A DNA stretch of 64,000 bases from Neoceratodus forsteri (lineage: Eukaryota > Chordata > Ceratodontiformes > Ceratodontidae): positions 1,803,338,967 through 1,803,402,966 of the forward strand of contig CM057450.1 in the NCBI GenBank assembly GCA_016271365.2. Reading direction: 5' to 3'. Position numbers and translations under genes: made by a program. Below are positions 22,801 to 34,587 of this stretch, in pieces. The notes under the pieces are model-generated. The model had not been told where the DNA came from. It saw nothing but the letters and a program-made list of their open reading frames with translations, and searched no databases. Position 1 is the stretch's first letter, and each line of letters opens with the position of its first letter.

Positions 22801-23400
22801 GTCGGAGCCAATAATAGGGGATATGATAGGGAGGACGATAACACCCCTTTAGACAAATATGGACCTCAGTCCAGGGAGAAAAGCGATATCTATAATATAC
22901 AAATCACTCATATTGACCTACTCACACGAAATGTCCCTATTCAGATGAGTGGGAGCAGGAACTAGCACACCATTAACTCCAGGGACTGGACTGGAATATG
23001 GAGGAACACATGGGTGGCACGTCCTCCCCTGTCTGGAGGGAGTCGTTTGGAAAGTCAGGGTAAGATACTTCCAGTACCCTCAATGGTAGCCCAAAGTAAC
23101 CCTAGTAAAACAGCACATTGCTGGAGAAAATGTGGGACTACAAGGGCCTCCTATATTCATATATTTATCTGGTGCCGGAGTTACAACCTTTCTGGCGGCA
23201 GGTAACAAATCACATTAAAGCTCTCTTAGACATACATACCACACTAACAGAATCCAATTTGATACTGGGAACCCCACCAGAAGAAGTGAAGGATAAAGCA
23301 AAGAAATACATATGGGCCATCTTAATAACCACAGCCTATAAAGTTATTACTAAAAATGGCTTCAGAAGCCACCTCCCTTGATTTCAGAATGGAAAACACT
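19810..23400 (+). pseudogene. L1 ORF2 remnant (endonuclease-reverse transcriptase)
   Basis: The endonuclease begins TICTYNVHGI (19,830) and ends with the catalytic SDHAPIYCTL at 20,471. RT pieces: GKCPGSDGLPGEFYK (about 21,188), DYKILASILAKRL (about 21,396), DQSGFIPGRQAQDN (about 21,466), EKAFDMVSWDFLKATL (about 21,578) and LIGDDILLYLSNP (about 21,866), where most L1s have FADD. A cysteine-containing 3' part is decayed. The family role is target-primed reverse transcription. Numerous frameshifts and stops. Confidence 0.85.
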
Positions 23401-23871
23401 CATTCAAAATATTCAGCATAATGAAGAATGTCATTAAACCTCCAAGATAAGATCGAGGCATATACAGGGTATTGGACTAGATGGGAATTATACCAGGATC
23501 AAATATTTTAAATACACTTGGGGAGCTATTAGCACAAGGGCTAATGCATTTATACTAACTAGCAAACTTGGTCAAATGAAATTAAATAATTAGTATAGGG
23601 AAAGGAATGGAGTGGGTGCATTTTACAGTCGATTAGTGTGATTGTGCTTTGTAAGATTACAATAAGGTAACAGAATATGCATATTTCTTTAACCAGTATA
23701 GAATGGTGAATTTCATTTATTTGTATTTCATCTTTTGCTGATTCTTAATGGATGGAATTTATCTGCTGAACATGCGAAGTTGTAGAGTTATACATGTTAA
23801 TGTTTAATTCTGTGAAGGCCACTGTAGTTAAGACCAATGTATTTGAAATCTGGAGATCAAAGTGAAAATCC

Positions 23872-23890
23872 AATAAAAGTATAAAAAAAA
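23872..23890 (+). terminator. L1 polyadenylation signal and A tail
   Basis: AATAAA at 23,872-23,877 is followed by a run of A that merges with the first A bases of the right target duplication (23,891-23,904). Confidence 0.85.
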
Positions 23891-23904
23891 AAAGTCAAAG
23901 GAGG

Positions 23905-25980
23905 CTCGTTGGCGATTGTCCATGGTGGCGGGCTCAGCTGAGCAACTTTAGCAAATGATTGCCCTCGAGGAGGAGGCGGCCCAGGCATCCTCTTCTTTCT
24001 CGATGCTGACATTTATCACTCTCCTTGGGCTCCTCCTACTCGGCTTCATTTAAGGAGCTTTGTCAGTCCCTCTCTACTAAAGGAGAGGGCCATCAGGACA
24101 TTCCTCTCGGTCCAAGAAAAAGGACTCTAAGGGTAAGTCCCACCGTTGACATTCGTGGGAGTGGAGAGGTCCCTTCCCGGATAGTCGACACCCTCGACTT
24201 AGGTCAAGGTTGCGGCTAAGGCCTCTGGCTTCACGGTGTCCCCATCAGGTCAGCCGGTTGAGACACCCGTCGGCGTAGTCGAGATTTTCTTGACCCATTG
24301 GAGGACTGCCGACTGGAGAAGCCAACAACCTTCTTCACGGTTCCCCGATGGAAACCGAGGACTTGCCTGTGCCTCCTGTGCGGAGTCCCGGATAGGTTCC
24401 AGATCCGAGGGAGGCAGGTTTCCCACTCCTCCCAGACCCACCCTGGAAACACTGATGGTCTTGATCTGGGACCTCTTCTCAGTCCAGCCGATCCTGCCAA
24501 CATCGGTCTCGGCACCGAGGAAGCGGTAGCGCCGCTCATCCAAAGTCATCGTCCTCCTCGGAGGATAGGCTCTGGCGCCAACTTGTGTCGTGCGCTACGA
24601 GGTTTGATGTGGCAGCAGCTCCTTTGACGGGAACAAGCCGACTCCGTCGCCTTCCTGGCCATTAAGTGGCTGTCACCTGAGTGCCGAAACAACCCCTCGT
24701 TGTCATCGAAGAGCCGAAGCTGGCACCGTTGTTCGGCGAAACCAGCTGCACCACCCATTGTGGTGGAACCCTCGCCTCCACTACCAAAAACTGGGGCTCC
24801 GACCAAGGATTCTCGGTCGGGTCAGGGGTTGCCCCATCGGTTGTCGGTCACCCTCACTCCCGATCGTCCTCGGTGGGTGGAGGGTGGCTCAGGCCCTCGG
24901 CAGCTGTTTGCAGACTCCTCGAGTCTGGCGATGACTCTTCCTGTTCTCCAGGCCTCTTGACCTGGAGTCCACTGGGGACAGTCGGTGGGCAGAGCCCATC
25001 CTCGTTCATGGGATTGCTCGGCTCATCTCAGAATCTACTGGGATGAAACTTGAACCCATGTCAGCGGGCCAGTATCCCTCACGGAGATACTGGACGAATG
25101 GATTCTCCTACTGAGGCCTTTCCTGTGGCGAAGCCATTGTTAGCCCGGCCCTGGAGCTATGGCAGCAGCGGCTTCTTGTCCAGTTCCCTCGGCCAGGATG
25201 GCCAGGAAGTATGCCTTTCCCACGGCTCACTCTCTGGATTTCGGAGCACCCTCTGCGGAGGGTTGGTGACAACAGTGTTTTCCGCGCTCCGGAAACACTC
25301 GGGACGTGGACAAGTCACCCGATAAAGAGTTCAAGAAACTGGACTACTCGGGCATAAATTCTACTGCGTCCTCCTTAGGCCTCCGTCATGCCAGTTCAGC
25401 TGTACTGATAGTACACTTTTCCACACCCTTTTGGGTTCCCTGGATGAGGTGATTCCTCATCTCCGGCTGACCTCCAGACTACGGTCAAGCAGGTGCGGGA
25501 TCAGGAAGGGCGGTGGCAAAGCAACAACTCAAACTGCTCTTGACATTGGAGACTCTTGTGCCCGGTCAGTGCGGCGCAGTGGTCATGCACCGCAGAGCTT
25601 GGCTGCGGATCTCCACCTTCACGGTGGGTGCCCAGCACAAGCTGGCGATGTTCCTTCCTGGGTACCGACTTGTTCGGTCCGGGGTGGAGGTCATTGCAGA
25701 GGATCGAGAAGTCCAATGCCACCTTGGACTCTGTCACATCTGCCCAGAAGGACAAAGGCCTCCAGCAGCAGCGTAAGCCCTTTTGGCCTTCTGCCCTGCT
25801 GGCACATCCGGCCCAGCAACACCAGCATCAGGGCCAGCAGGCTCACACTTGCACCCCAAAGCCAAGCCTGCAGCTTCCTCCAGCAGGAAGCCGGTGAGGA
25901 AAGGCCCAGGCGGTCCCTCGGCCAGTCCTTCCTCCAAGCCTGCCCAGTGGCCGGGTTGAGGGGTGTCGCCCAGCCTCGTC
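23905..25980 (+). pseudogene. C1 gag remnant, 3' part
   Basis: Collinear with C2 gag (29,315-31,370). Shared landmarks: a Ser-rich stretch around 24,020-24,100 (TAAGGAGCTTTGTC), the segment at 24,590-24,700 (LRRCEDLMLQQLL-like), and late in gag AKQQLKLLLTLETL (25,516), HRRAWLRISTFTVGAQHKLA (25,585) and IEKSNATLDSVTSAQKD (25,705). The C terminus is rich in Pro, Gln and Ala. Frameshifts are scattered but long open stretches remain (25,431-26,177). Confidence 0.75.
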
Positions 25981-25989
25981 ACTCCCTCC

Positions 25990-27470
25990 TGGGTTCCCCC
26001 ATGGAAGGATGGCTCCGCCACTTCCTTCGCCTGGTCCGCTATCACCCGGACCGCTGGGTCATGGAAGTAGTAGGGAAGGGTCTGCCTCTGGAATTCGAGC
26101 AGGCTCCACCCTATCGAGCCGTCGCCCCATGGGGGCCTATGAGAGTCCGCAGCCTCTCTGTCGGCTCATCGAGCTGACATTGCTCCTGCTCCTCCAGAAG
26201 GAGGTGATCAGGAGGTGGCAGATCCTCCACCAGATCCAGGGTTTGTGTCCAGGTATTTCCTGGTCCTGAAGCGGACGGGGGGCTGGCGCCGCATTCTAGA
26301 CCTACACGACCTGAACAAGTTCCTAAGGTCTCGAACCTTCAGGATGGCCACTCTGGCACAGATCATTCCATCCTTGGAGCGAGGCATGTGGTTGTGTTAT
26401 TTGGACCTCCAGGGACGTGTTCTTTCACGTCCCAATCCGTCCTGTCCCTGGCGATTCCTCTGCTTCGAGAGGAGGGGTCCCTTTGAGTTCGGGCCATGCC
26501 CTTCGGCCTCTCTTCAGCTCCCAGGGTCTTCACCAAATGCACGGCAGTGGTGACAGCATTCCTGTGGCCGAAGGGTCCGGTGTACCCTTACCTGGACGAC
26601 TGGCTGATTGCAGCCCTCCAGACCCGGAGGTGGAGGCGGTCCAGGGATCTGGCCCTCCAGGTCTGCTCTCAGATTGGTCTCCTCATCAAAGAGGCCAAGT
26701 CGGAACTTGTGCCAAAGCAGGTGATTCAATTAATTGGGGCAGAGCTCGACTCTCTTCAAGCCAGAGCATGGCTCCGGCAGACAGTTCGAGCAAGGTTCTT
26801 TCCTCCTTTGCCCAATCATTTCTGGTTGGGCAATGCGCTCCAACCGGGACTTCCTGGGCCTCATTGCAGCCTGCACCAGTGTGCCCGTTGGCACATGCGT
26901 CCTCTACAATGGGGACTGGCCTGCCAGTGGTCACAGCACTCCGTCCTCTGGACCAGCCAGTGGCTGTGACCCAGGAGAGTGGGCAGCTCTCAGTGGTGGA
27001 TCATTCCAGCTCATCTGCAGGAGAGCAATACTGTTTGTCCGCCCGAGCCGGGTCACTCTAACGACCGGCCTCTCTGATGGGTTGGGGTGCCCATCTGGGG
27101 AGCACAGGCGCCACGGCCTCTGGTCCCCTCAGGAGTCTCAATGCCACATCAACCTGGTGGAGCTTCAAGTGGTCCGACTACCCCTCACTCCGTTTATGCG
27201 GGGTCAAGTGGTCCAGGTCCAGGCGGACAATACTACGACCATGTACTACCTAAACTGCCAGGCGGGACGTGCTCCTTGCCCCTGTGCAAGCTCTCCGCAC
27301 TTGGTCCCTTGTGAGCAGACTGGGCAGATCTCCTAGCCATCCATGTGGCGGGAGCCTCCAACACTCTGGCCGATGCCTAAGCCGGATATGTGCTGCATCT
27401 CACAGTGGGCTCTCCTGCGGAGGTAATACAATATCTGTTCTCCCACTGGGGCATGCCTAAGGTGGACCTG
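25990..27470 (+). pseudogene. C1 reverse transcriptase-RNase H remnant
   Basis: RT: YFLVLKRTGGWRRILDLHDL (26,253), LRSRTFRMATLAQI (about 26,325), CYLDLQG (26,395), then FTKCTAVVTAFLWPKG and the catalytic YPYLDDWLIA with YLDD intact at 26,589-26,600. A frame of 157 codons (26,496-26,969) covers the box and thumb. RNase H: LSDGLGCPSGEH (about 27,072), CHINLVELQVV (27,140) and VQADNTTTMYYLN (27,215). The first catalytic Asp region is altered (LTTGLS, where C2 has LSTDAS). Confidence 0.88.
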
Positions 27471-27789
27471 TTTGCCTCCAGGGAGAGTGCGAAGCTGAGG
27501 CTGTTTCATGCCTGCCCCCTCAGCAGGGCTCGCTGCAGGGGATACCTTCTCGAGCCGTGGACCCGGGCCTCTTCTACGCCTCCCCCATTTCCCTTGATCC
27601 ACAAGGTGCTTCTCAAAGGCGAGGAGGGACAAGGCGCAGGTGATAAGGTAGCCCAGACTGGCCCCACCAGTTCTGATATCCAGATCTCCTCAGTCTCAGC
27701 TCCAGGCTCCGAGCTGGCTTCTAGCCCACCTGGACCTGATCTCAGTCAACCAGGGAAGATTCTCCACCGGACCTTCAATCCCTGCACCT

Positions 27790-28800
27790 GACGGCCTGGT
27801 TCCTGAGCGGCTAGAGTTCCAGGCTTTGGGTCTTTCCAACGAGGTCCTCAACGTTGTTGAGGCTTCCTTAGAGTCGACCAGGAAATGCTATGCCTTTAAA
27901 TGGAAGAGATTCTCCATTTGATGTCAGGGTAAGGGCTGGACCCTTCCTCCTGTTCCTTGGCAAGCATTTTGGACTACCTGTGGTCCCTTTCTCAGCAAGG
28001 GCTTGGTCCAACGACCCTTAAGGTGCACCTGGCAGCCATCTCTGCTTACCGAGCAGGCAAGGAAGCAGTCGGTGGTGCAGGAGAAGGTGGTCAGGCGCTT
28101 TTCAAAGACCTTAATCACATATCCCTCTGGTGCGAGAACCTCCACCTCCGTGGGATCTACTGCTGGTACTGGCTAAGCTCATGGGCAAGCCATTAGAACC
28201 GATGCACAGGTGTGACATCTCTTACCTGTTGTGGAAGACCGCCTTCTTGGTGGCTATCACGTCAGCCAGAAGGATGGGAGAGCTCCAGGCGCTTTCCATT
28301 GAGTCTCCTTATCTGGTCTTCCACAGGGACAAGGTTGTCTTGCGCCCCACCCAAAATTCCTTCCGAAGGTGGTGTCAGAGTTTCACATTAACCAGGTGTT
28401 GACTCTGCAAGTGTTCTACCCAGTTACACCTCGAAGACCGAATATAGGCTCCATACTTTGGACCTAGAAGGTGCTCTCTTACTATAAGGGGCGGATGGCT
28501 GAAGTTCGGGAGAGGTTAGCCAGCTGTTTGTCACCTACGCTGAAGCCGCACCTGGCAGACCTGCAGCAAAGCGGACGATATGCAGGTGGGTCACCTCCTG
28601 CATATTTCTCTGCTATAGGTTGGCGGGCATGGAGGCCTCCCAAAGGGATAAGAGCTTATTCTACCGCCATACCGTTGCGACGGTGGCTGCTTCCAGGGAT
28701 GTCCCTATCCAGGAAATCTGCGGGCTGCTACCTGGAAGTCAGCACACACCTTCATTACCCCTTACACATCGAGCTTGAGTCACGCCGTGTTGCTGGTTTT
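27790..28800 (+). pseudogene. C1 tyrosine recombinase remnant
   Basis: Core-binding domain: YAFKWKRFSI (27,888), ILDYLWSLSQQGL (27,966) and LKVHLAAISAYRAG (28,018). Catalytic domain: LLWKTAFLVAITSARRMGEL (28,228) with the catalytic Arg, then SPYLVFHRDKVVLRP (28,303). At about 28,654-28,668 the HxxR box reads AYSTA instead of AHSTR, so two catalytic residues are lost. The nucleophile motif HTFITPY has its Tyr at 28,763-28,765. Dead copy, but its ICR downstream was still usable as a target for C2. Confidence 0.87.
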
Positions 28801-28814
28801 GGGACCTCAGTTGC

Positions 28815-28838
28815 CAGTCCATGTCCCTAGAAATGCAG
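28815..28838 (+). repeat. C1 internal complementary region, left half, cut by C2
   Basis: CCATGTCCCTAGAA (28,819 on) is the reverse complement of the C left terminus. It should continue into GTTACTCACCTGTAAC, as it does in C2 at 34,327. In C1 that continuation lies at 34,588, on the far side of C2. C2 has therefore inserted inside this ICR. Confidence 0.85.
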
Positions 28839-29149
28839 GTTCTAGGGACATGGATATATTGTTCATCCACACTCATTGGCAGGTATCCTTGCGCTTTAAA
28901 TCTTGCGGAAGGTCTTCAAGCTTGCTCCTCCCACCCACCGGGTGGTATAACTCGGCTCCGCCCCATGGCGCCAGATCTTCCTTACCGCTTGGAAGCTCAG
29001 GTTCCCTCCTTAACGCTCTGCGTTTGTGACTAGTTCCTATTTCTCGTTTGCGGATTTAAAAATAAATTTTGCAAAAGACTTCAGTCTTCTATCCCACGTG
29101 GCTGCGATGGACAATCGACTCGGTTCGGAGATGCCCATGCGGGCAGAAG

Positions 29150-31370
29150 ATGTCTCGGACGGATCCACACTCCACGTGTGTCTACTGCTTAGGCCTTGAG
29201 CACGACCCGCAGGCTTGCGACCTGTGCTCATCTTTCTCGACCTCGTCCTCGAAGACCGTGCTGCCCGGTGCAACTGGGCCGTCCGAAGCGTTTCCTCGGT
29301 GAAGTCAGGAGGCCGGTTAGGCGGTGTCAGCGGCCGGTCGGCGGATCAGCTCGGCGGATAGTCGCCCTCGAAGAGGAAGGCGGGCCGTATCTTCTCGGCC
29401 GCGGCATTTATCCCGCTCTCTCTGGGTTCTTCCTACGGCTTCTTTTAAGGAGCTTTGTCTGTCCTCTCCACTAAAGGAGAAGGGCCTGCGTCTGCTGGAC
29501 CTTATTCTCGGTCCAAAAAGAGGACAGGGTAAGTCCCTCGTCGGCGCTCTTGGGAGCGGGAAAGGTCCTCTCCCGGGCCGTCGGCCGTCGGCCGGTCGAC
29601 CCGCTCGGCTTGAGCCACTGGCCTCCACGGTGTCCCGTCAGGTCAGTTGACCGAGACTCCCACCCGATGAAGTCGAGATTTTCTCGACCCATTGGACCGG
29701 CTGTCGCCTTTAGCAGCCGAATTCCCTCTCCCGGTTCCCCGGGAGGAGTTGAGGATCCGTGGGCTCGCCTGTGCCTCCGGTTCCGGAGCCCTCGGATGGA
29801 CCATCGAGCGAAGGAGTGCGGTTCCGGCCGACACCTCCCGCACCGACCTCGGAAATTCCGGGACTCTTGGTCTCGGTGCGGACTCTTCGGCGGTCCAGCG
29901 ATCCCACCGTCATGGCGGTCTCGGTCTCGGCACAGCGATGGCGGCGTCGCGCTCGTCCTCCCCGGATGAGGAGGCTTGGCGTAAATTACGTCGGCGATGC
30001 GAGGACCTTATGTTGCAACAGCTCCTCCTGGCGGGAATAAGCCGACCCGTCGCCTTCCCGGCCATTAAGTGGCTGTCACCGGCGGCCGACACAACCCCTC
30101 GACTTATCCGAGAGCCTATACTGAGGCCGGTTGTTCGGCCAAAACCAGCTTCTCCACGATTCAGTGGAACCTCCGCCTCCACAGCCACCAATTGGGGCTC
30201 CGACCAAGGATTCTCGGTCGGCTAAGGGTCTACCCATCGGCTGTCAGTTACCCTCACTCCCGACCGACCTCGGCAGGTGAAGGGTGGCTCAGGCCAGAGG
30301 CAGCTCTTGAGGACTCTTCGAGTCCGAAGATGATTCCTCCTTTTCTCAAGCGACTGGACTTGGAGTCTTCAGGAGGTCAGTCAATGGACGATAGCCCGTC
30401 GTCCTTCCTAGGACTGCTCGGCTCATCTCGGAGTCTACCGGGATGGAGCTCGAACCCGTTCCAACGGGCCAGGTATCCCCTCACGGAGATTCTGGACCGA
30501 GGGGATTCTCCGGCGGAGGCCTTTCCGGTGGCGAGGCCATAGTGGGTCCGGCACTGGAGCTTTGGCAGCGCCCTGCGCTGCCTGCCTTGCGGCCAGGGAT
30601 GGCCAGGAAGTATCACGGTCCCTACCGGTTCCTTGTCCGGTTTTGAACACCCCTCTGCTGAGGGTTGGTTACCGACAGCGTTTTCAGGCGCCCGGCAGCG
30701 CCAGGGATGTGGACAAACCTCCTGACAAGGAGTCCAGAAATTGGACTATGTCGGGCGAAAAGTCTCGCTTCGTCCTCTCTCGGCCTTCGTCAGGCCAGTT
30801 CGGCCGTCCTCATGGCACATTTTCTCATGCCCTGTTGGGCTCCCTGGATGAGGTCATCCCTCATCTTCCGCCGATCTGCAGACTACGGTTAAGCAGGTGC
30901 GGGACCAGGGCAGGCAGTGGCCAAACAGCAGCTCCAGACTGCTTTGGATATAGGGGACTCATGTGCCAGATCGGTGGCGGCCGCGAGTGGCTATCGTCGG
31001 CGGGCTTGGCTGAGGATATCCACCTTTGCCGGATACCCAGCAAAGTTGGCGGATGTTCCTTTTGGGGACTGACCTCTTCGACCCTGGGGTGGAAGGTCAC
31101 CTGCAGAGGATCGAGAAGTCCAATGCCACCTTGGACTCGGTCTCTTCCCGCTCAGAAGGACAAGGCCGCAAAACCACAGCCTAAGCCCTTCGTCCTTCTG
31201 TGCCCCGGCGCGCCTGCCCAGCAACGTCAGGGCCAGCAGGCTCGGCCTTGGCATCCCAAACCCAAGCCACCGGCTTCCTCTAACAGGAGGCAGGAGGAAA
31301 GGGCCCAGGAGGTCCCTCGGCCAGTCCTCCTCCAAGCCTGCCCAGTGACGGGCTGAGGGGTGTCGCCCCA
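29150..31370 (+). pseudogene. C2 gag remnant
   Basis: The ATG at 29,150 starts MSRTDPHSTCVYCLGLEH, then DPQACDLC (CxxC...HxxxxC knuckle). The middle is Arg/Ser/Pro-rich. Segments include WRKLRRRCEDLMLQQLLLAG (about 29,973) and, late, a frame through 30,865-31,190 with YRRRAWLRIST and IEKSNATLDSVSS, and a Pro/Gln-rich end. RRAWLR followed by a YPA-like run is shared with C1 and, more distantly, F (41,310). It probably encodes the nucleic-acid-binding coat protein. Broken by a handful of indels. Confidence 0.78.
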
Positions 31371-31379
31371 TCCCGTCAC

Positions 31380-33010
31380 CTTACCCCTAGGTCCCCTGTG
31401 AGGGCGGCTCCAGCACTTCCGTTCCGCCTGGTCCGCTGTTACCACGGACAGGTGGGTCTTGGAGGTGGTGGGAAGAGCCTGCCTCTGGATCGAGCAGGCA
31501 CCACCCTTCAGGCCGTCGCCCTCGGGAAGCCCGGGATCCCCAGCCTCACTGGCGGCTCGTCAAGCCGACATGGCTCTCCTCCTCCAGAAGGAGGTGGTAA
31601 GAGAGGTGGTGGACCCTCCTTCAGACCCAGGGTTTGTGTCCAGGTACTTCCTGGTTCCGAAGCGGACGGGGGCTGGCGCCCATTCTCGACCTACGACCTA
31701 AACAAGTTCCTAAGGTCTCGAACCTTCAGGATGGTCACTCTGGCTCAGATAATGCCATCCTTGGAGCGCGCATGGTTCTGCTCTCTGGACTTGCAGGGCG
31801 CGTTTTCCGTCCTATCCGTCCGTCTCACCAGAGATTCCTTCGCTTCCGGCGGAAGGACCCTCTTCGAGTTCCAAGCCATGCCCTTGGCTTGTCTCCAGCT
31901 CCCAGGGTCTTCACCAAATGCATGGCAGTGGTGACAGCATTCCCTGCTGGCGAGGGTCGGGTGTACCCTTACCTGGACGACTGGCTGATAGCAGCTCCCT
32001 CCAGGAAGGAGGCGGAGTGGTCCAGAGATCTGGCCTCCAGGTCTGCTCTCAACTGGGCCTCCTTATCAGCGAGGCCAGAGTCAGAACTCGAGCAAGCAGG
32101 TGATTCTATTCATCGAGCGCAGCTCGACTCTCTTCGAGCCAGAGCGGCTCGGCCGGACAGGGCCGAGGTTCTTTCCTCCTTTGCCCGATCATTTCTGGTT
32201 GGGCAATTGCCTCTGCCGGGACTTCCTCGCCTCCTGGGTCTCATGGCGGCCTGCACCAGCGTGGTCCGTTGGGCCCGCTGGAACATCCCCCTTCAGTGGG
32301 GACTGGCCAGCCAGTGGTCTGGCAGCTGCGATCCTTGGACCAGCTTGTGTCGGTGACACAGGGGATGTGGAGCAGCTCTCCAGTGGTGGGCCGTTCCAGA
32401 TCATTTGCAGGAGGGCATCCCGTTCGTCCGCCCGAGCCAGCGGTCTCTCTATCGACCGATGCCTCTCTGATGGGTTGGGGTGCCCATCTGGGGAACACGG
32501 GCTCATGGCCTCTGGTCCCAGCGGGAGTCCCGATGCCACATCAACCTGCTGGAGCTCCGGCGGTCCGCCTAGCTCTCACCCGCCTTTGCTCCGTTCCTCC
32601 GGGGTCAAGTGGTCCGAGTCCAGGCGGACAATACCCACGACCATGTACTATCTAAACGCCAGGCGGGGCCGCTCCATGCTTCTATGCAAGAAGCTCTCCG
32701 CATTTGGTCACTCGTGCCAGCCTGGAGGCGGATCTCCTAGCCATTCACGTGGCAGGAGCCTCCAACACCCTGGCCGATGCCCTGAGCGGATAGGGGCTGC
32801 ATCCCACGAGTGGTCTCTCCTGCCGGAGGTAGTACAGCATCTGTTCTCCCTTTGGGGCACACCTCAGGTGGACCTGTTTGCCTCCATGGAGAGCAAGCTG
32901 AGTCTGTTCCATGCCCGCCCCCTCAGCAGGGCTCGCTGCAGGGGATGCCTTCTCGAGGCAATGGACCCGGGCCTCTTTTACGCCTTTCCCCATTTCCCTT
33001 GATCCACAAG
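31380..33010 (+). pseudogene. C2 reverse transcriptase-RNase H remnant
   Basis: RT: PGFVSRYFLVPKRTG (31,628), LNKFLRSRTFRMVTLAQIM (31,700), SLDLQGAF (31,784), FTKCMAVVTAF (31,910) and the catalytic YPYLDDWLIA with YLDD at 31,970-31,981. The thumb region has LLGLMAACTSVVRWARW (32,235). RNase H: VSLSTDASLMGWGAHLGNTG (32,442) with the first catalytic Asp, then ADNTTTMYYLN-like text at 32,625 after a one-base shift. Downstream VDLFASMESKLSLFHARPLS (32,870) leads to YR. Confidence 0.9.
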
Positions 33011-33149
33011 GTGCTTCTCAAGGCGAGGAGGACAAGGCGCAGGTGATTCTGATAGCCCCAGACTGGCCTCGCCAGTTCTGGTACCAGATCTCCTCAGTCT
33101 CAGCTCCAGGACTCCGGCAGCTTCCAGCTCGCCGGACCTGCTCTCAGTC

Positions 33150-34190
33150 AATCAGGGAAGGTGTTCCATCCGGACCTTCAATCCCTGCACCTGACGGCCT
33201 GGTTCCTGGCGCTAGAGTTCCAGGCCTTGGGTCTTTCCGACGAGGTCCTCAATGTAGTTGAGGCGTCCCGTAGAGTCGACCAGAAAATGCTATGCCTTCA
33301 AATGGAAAAGGTTTTCCATTTGGTGTCAGGAACAAGGGCTTGGACCCTTCCTCCTGTTCCTTGGCAAGCATCTTGGACTATTTATGGTCCCTTTCTAGTC
33401 AAGGGCTTAGGTCGGCGACCCTAAGGGTGCACCTGGCAGCCATCTCTGCTTACCGGGCGCGGGCGGGAAGCAGTCGGTGGCGCAGGAGAAGGTGGTCTGG
33501 CCTTTTCAAAGGCCTTGATCACATTTCCCTCAGTGCGGGAACCCCCACCTCCGTGGGATCTACTGCTGGTACTGGCAAAGCTCATGGGCAAGCCATTCGA
33601 ACCTATGCACAGGTGTGCTCTCTCTCACCTGTCGTGGAAGACCGCCTTCTTGGTGGCTATCCGTCAGCCAGAAGGATGGGAGAGCTCAGGCTTTCCATCG
33701 AGTCTCTTACCTGGTCTTCCACAGGGACAAGGTTGTCCTGCGCCCCACCGAAATTCCTTCGAAGGTGGTGTCGGAGTTTCACCTTAACCAGGTGTTGACT
33801 CTGCGGTGTTCTACCCCAATCACACCTCGGAGGCCGAATATAGGCTCCATACTCTGGACCCTAGAAGGGCACAGCTTATTATAAGGAGCGACGGGCTGAA
33901 ATTCGGGAGAGGTTCGCCAGCTGTTTGTCACCTGCGCCTGAAGCCGCATCTGGCAGACCTGCAGCCAAGCGGACGAAAAGCAGGTGGGTAACCTCCTGCA
34001 TAGATCTCTGCTATAAGTTGGCGGGCATGGAGCCTCCCAGAGGGATAAGAGCTCATTCTACCCGCCTGCTGCAGCGGTGGCTGCTTCCAGGGACGTCCCT
34101 ATCCAGGAAATCTGCAGGGCTGCTACCTGGAAGTCAGCAACACCTTCATTACCCACTACCACATCGACCTTGAGTCACGCCGGGATGCTG
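33150..34190 (+). pseudogene. C2 tyrosine recombinase remnant
   Basis: Core-binding: ILDYLWSLSSQGLRSATLRV (33,370) then HLAAISAYRA. Catalytic: WKTAFLVAI, then one base missing before SARRMGEL (33,650-33,690); FHRDKVVLRPTEIPSKVV (33,717); the HxxR box GIRAHSTR with His at 34,054 and Arg at 34,063; ICRAATWKSA and, after one lost base, TFITHYHIDLESRRDAG with the nucleophile Tyr at 34,157-34,159. All four catalytic segments survive, separated by three or more single-base frameshifts. Confidence 0.9.
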
Positions 34191-34280
34191 GTTTGGGTCT
34201 CGGTTCTCCAGTCTCTCTTTCCCAAGTAAGTATTGGGGGTGTCGTCTTGCCTCCCTCTCCCGGAGAACTGCTAGGAGTCT

Positions 34281-34375
34281 GCCAATGAGTGTGGATGAAC
34301 AACATATCCATGTCCTAGAAATACAGGTTACTCACCTGTAACAGGAGTTCTAGAATGGTATATGTTGTTCATCCT
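34281..34375 (+). repeat. C2 internal complementary region
   Basis: 34,281-34,320 is the reverse complement of the left terminus (GCCAATGAGTGTGGATGAAC onward). 34,321-34,375 is the reverse complement of the right terminus, with GGTTACTCACCTGTAAC. The junction is at about 34,320/34,321. Uninterrupted, so it shows what the C1 ICR looked like before C2 landed. Confidence 0.88.
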
Positions 34376-34587
34376 ACATTCCTCGACCTCCCCGGCTCGA
34401 CGCACAACCTGAACTCCAGCGGCCAGATCTACGCCAAGGCGGAGCCGAGAGTTATACCACCCGGTGGGTGGGAGGAGCAAGCTTGAAGACCCTTCCGCAA
34501 GATTTAAAGCGCAAGGATACCTGCCAATGGTGTGGATGAACAGCATATACCATTCCTAGAACTCCTGTTACAGGTGAGTAACCTGTA
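34376..34587 (+). repeat. C2 right inverted terminal repeat
   Basis: Reverse complement of 28,839-28,995. It ends in TACAGGTGAGTAACCTGTA, a palindrome with 7-bp arms (TACAGGT / ACCTGTA). Confidence 0.88.

Larger units (their letters stand above)
17855..23890 (+). mobile_element. L1-type LINE, full length, nested in C1 gag
   Basis: About 6.0 kb between perfect 14-bp target-site duplications. It has a 5' leader of about 400 bp, an ORF1 with L1-type RNA-binding and C-terminal domains, an ORF2 with AP endonuclease and RT, AATAAA at 23,872 and a short A tail. The length and intact ends say the 5' end is not truncated, which is unusual for LINE copies. Both ORFs carry stops and frameshifts, so the copy is not active now. 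Confidence 0.9.
28839..34587 (+). mobile_element. DIRS retrotransposon C2, nested in the ICR of C1
   Basis: From GTTCTAGGGACATGG to TACAGGTGAGTAACCTGTA. The left arm (28,839-28,995) pairs with 34,376-34,560 through C2-specific variants. The length of 5,749 bp is uninterrupted, making C2 with B2 the best-preserved reference copies. Order: ITR, gag, RT, RNase H, YR, ICR, ITR. Motifs are intact more often than in C1, including the YR HxxR box, yet single-base indels shift most frames. It is younger than C1. Confidence 0.92.
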
